From Chthoniobacterales bacterium (GTDB taxonomy: Bacteria > Verrucomicrobiota > Verrucomicrobiia > Chthoniobacterales > UBA10450): a stretch of DNA of 15,247 nucleotides. The DNA is taken from assembly GCA_013695925.1 (NCBI GenBank), contig JACCZO010000319.1:1-15247 (forward strand), given 5' to 3'. Under the pieces are notes generated by a model. That model did not search any database. It had not been told where the DNA came from and saw nothing but the letters and a program-made list of their open reading frames with translations. Position 1 is the stretch's first letter; every line of letters starts with the position of its first letter. The position numbers were made by a program, and so were the translations under genes. Of this stretch, positions 13,849-15,247 are shown in pieces.

Positions 13849-15150
13849 TCAGATCCAAAAGCCGGCCGGGATAACTGCATCCTTCGGCACCACCACGATG
13901 CCGTCGCGGATGTAATAGTTGGCCGTGTCCAGGTTGGCCTCTTTACCTTCCGGGGTAATCACCACGCCGTCCCCGATCCGCGCATTCTTGTCGATAATCG
14001 CGCGATCGATCACGCAATTGCGCCCGATCCCGATCGGCGGGACATCGCCGGATTGTTTGGGAGCCGCGCCTTCGAAGTGGTCGCCGCCCATGACCACGCT
14101 GTTGCGGATCGTCGCCCCGCTCCGAATGATGCTGCGCACCCCGATCACGCTCCGCTCGATGTGAGCATCGGAAATAATGCAGCCATCCGAGATGATCGCC
14201 TGGCGCAGGGTCGCGCCGTTGATTTTACTTCCCGGCAAAAACCGCGGGTGCGTGTAAATCGGCGCCGTCGCCTCAAAGAAGCTGTATTGCGGCGACAGAT
14301 CGGTCAGGTCGAGATTCGCCTCGTAGAAAGCGCGAATTGTTCCGATGTCTTCCCAATAGCCCTTGAAAATGTAAGAGTCGACATGGCGTTCGCCGATCGC
14401 CTTTGGGATGACGTGTTTGCCGAAATCGTCCAGATCGCTATCGAGGCAATCGACCAGCACCTGGCGATTAAAAACGTAGATGCCCATCGAGGCTTCGAAG
14501 AGTTCGTCTTCCGCCTCGCTCCCGATCGATTCGAGGAGCTGGCGATCGAGTTTTAGTTCGTCGAGCAGAGCAGCTTCTTTCGGCTTTTCCTCGAAGCGTG
14601 TGATCCGGTGGTCGGGCCGGCTGAGCATGATCCCGAAAGCCGACGCCGCCGGGCGTTGCACCGGCGTGGTCGCGAGAGTGATCTCGGCCCCCGAGCGAAT
14701 GTGCTGATGAAGCAGCGTCCGGAAATCCATCCGGTAAAGCTGATCGCCGCTCAGGATAAGGAAATAATCGTAAGGCTGCTCGAGGAAGTAACGCAGGTTC
14801 TGGCGCACCGCGTCGGCCGTGCCCTGATACCATTGCGCACCCTCGGGGGTCTGTTGGGCAGCGAGGATATCGACGAAGCTGCGCGAGAAATTATCGAATT
14901 TGTAGCTCGCCTGGATGTGGCGATGGAGCGACATGCTGTTGAATTGCGTCAGGACGTAGATCGAACGCAACCCGGAGTTGAGGCAATTGCTAATCGGGAT
15001 ATCGACCAGCCGATATTTTCCGCCTAACGGTACCGCCGGCTTGGAGCGATCCTTGGTCAACGGAAACAAGCGGGTGCCGGCGCCGCCGCCCATGATGATG
15101 GAAAGGGTGCGTTGCGTGGTACCGGGTGGCAGAGCGGGTGATTGCGGCAT
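13849..15150 (-). CDS. glgC: Glucose-1-phosphate adenylyltransferase (ADP-glucose pyrophosphorylase)
   Basis: Makes ADP-glucose from glucose-1-phosphate and ATP, the committed step of bacterial glycogen synthesis. The 433-residue protein has the nucleotide-binding GGGAGTRLFPLTKDRSKPAVPLGG (21-44), LVDIPISNCLNSG (48-60), WYQGTADAVRQN (107-118), the catalytic-site SGDQLYRMD (134-142), FEEKP (186-190) and YWEDIGT (265-271). A left-handed beta-helix C-terminal domain follows (about 300-425). The pattern resembles plant and cyanobacterial forms. I start it at the ATG at 15148-15150, with GAGG a few bases upstream. Starts at 15189 or 15240 would translate the GTGCTC repeat array as a Ser/Thr repeat, which is not believable. 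A one-mismatch octamer (CCTAACGG) lies at 15023-15030. malQ in the same window supports a glycogen context. Confidence 0.95.
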   Translation of the reverse strand: MPQSPALPPGTTQRTLSIIMGGGAGTRLFPLTKDRSKPAVPLGGKYRLVDIPISNCLNSGLRSIYVLTQFNSMSLHRHIQASYKFDNFSRSFVDILAAQQTPEGAQWYQGTADAVRQNLRYFLEQPYDYFLILSGDQLYRMDFRTLLHQHIRSGAEITLATTPVQRPAASAFGIMLSRPDHRITRFEEKPKEAALLDELKLDRQLLESIGSEAEDELFEASMGIYVFNRQVLVDCLDSDLDDFGKHVIPKAIGERHVDSYIFKGYWEDIGTIRAFYEANLDLTDLSPQYSFFEATAPIYTHPRFLPGSKINGATLRQAIISDGCIISDAHIERSVIGVRSIIRSGATIRNSVVMGGDHFEGAAPKQSGDVPPIGIGRNCVIDRAIIDKNARIGDGVVITPEGKEANLDTANYYIRDGIVVVPKDAVIPAGFWI

Positions 15151-15188
15151 GAACCTCGCAAGATGAACCAGCTTCCTGCTAGCGTCCA

Positions 15189-15242
<54 letters not shown>

Positions 15243-15247
15243 TTAGG

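Larger units (their letters stand above)
86..15030. repeat. Dispersed octamer CCTAACGA / TCGTTAGG, 18 exact copies
   Basis: Exact copies begin at these positions. CCTAACGA on the plus strand: 1809, 2446, 3309, 4406, 4596, 8485, 9136, 12045. TCGTTAGG on the plus strand: 686, 2134, 5646, 6400, 7196, 7510, 8257, 9682, 10738, 11813. One-mismatch copies begin at 86, 1555, 3897, 5155, 6081, 7651, 12702 and 15023. In CCTAACGA orientation the preceding base is G in 14 and C in 4 of the 18 exact copies. Sixteen exact copies are inside genes, one overlaps the yacP-like stop and one is intergenic. On the coding strand six read as P-N-D/E, six as L-T (CTA ACG) and four as S-L-G (TCG TTA GG). These counts were made by eye. 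Confidence 0.9.

Noticed and set aside
13717..14556. 279-codon open frame on the plus strand
   Set aside because: It is antisense to glgC and begins inside the lipoprotein gene. It is Asp/Arg-rich with no recognisable family.

Overview
The window is a GC-rich (roughly 60% by eye), gene-dense piece of bacterial chromosome. I read it as a verrucomicrobial genome, possibly of the Spartobacteria/Chthoniobacterales type. This rests on the protein style, a short Lys/Arg-rich protein starting MGQQHRVKTKRKRR, a plant-like ADP-glucose pyrophosphorylase and GTGCTC hexamer arrays. The assignment is inference. There are no rRNA or tRNA genes, no CRISPR array and no transposase.

Layout. (1) 1-2335, minus strand: an M28 metallopeptidase whose 3' end is broken by a deletion and frameshift, followed by a Tat-type aldo/keto reductase that runs off the left edge. 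(2) 2443-6065, plus strand: an overlapping run of purC, a DegT/DnrJ-type PLP aminotransferase, a FemAB/GNAT-like acyltransferase and a SAM methyltransferase. It meets a minus-strand glycosyltransferase tail to tail. (3) 11740-6056, minus strand: UvrD/PcrA helicase, 4-alpha-glucanotransferase (malQ), malate dehydrogenase (mdh) and the glycosyltransferase, closely spaced. (4) 11741-12049: a gap holding the decayed end of a response-regulator receiver domain. (5) 12637-12046, minus strand: the small basic protein and a YacP-like NYN-domain protein. (6) 12821-13823, plus strand: a membrane-anchored coiled-coil protein overlapping a small lipoprotein gene. (7) 15150-13849, minus strand: glgC, preceded by a hexamer array with an inverted partner at the right edge.

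How the genes fit together. malQ and glgC point to glycogen storage and alpha-glucan turnover. The aminotransferase, acyltransferase, methyltransferase and glycosyltransferase look like a kit for a modified amino-sugar glycan or a similar small molecule. The rest is housekeeping (purine synthesis, TCA cycle, DNA repair) or envelope proteins.

The most striking signal is not a gene. The octamer CCTAACGA (reverse complement TCGTTAGG) occurs 18 times exactly by my hand count, against fewer than one expected, with at least eight one-mismatch copies. It lies almost entirely inside coding sequences, on both strands and in several reading frames, and forces rare Leu codons (CTA, TTA). It is usually preceded by G (GCCTAACGA). 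This behaviour resembles genome-wide signature words such as HIP1 or DNA-uptake sequences. I know of no description of this word.
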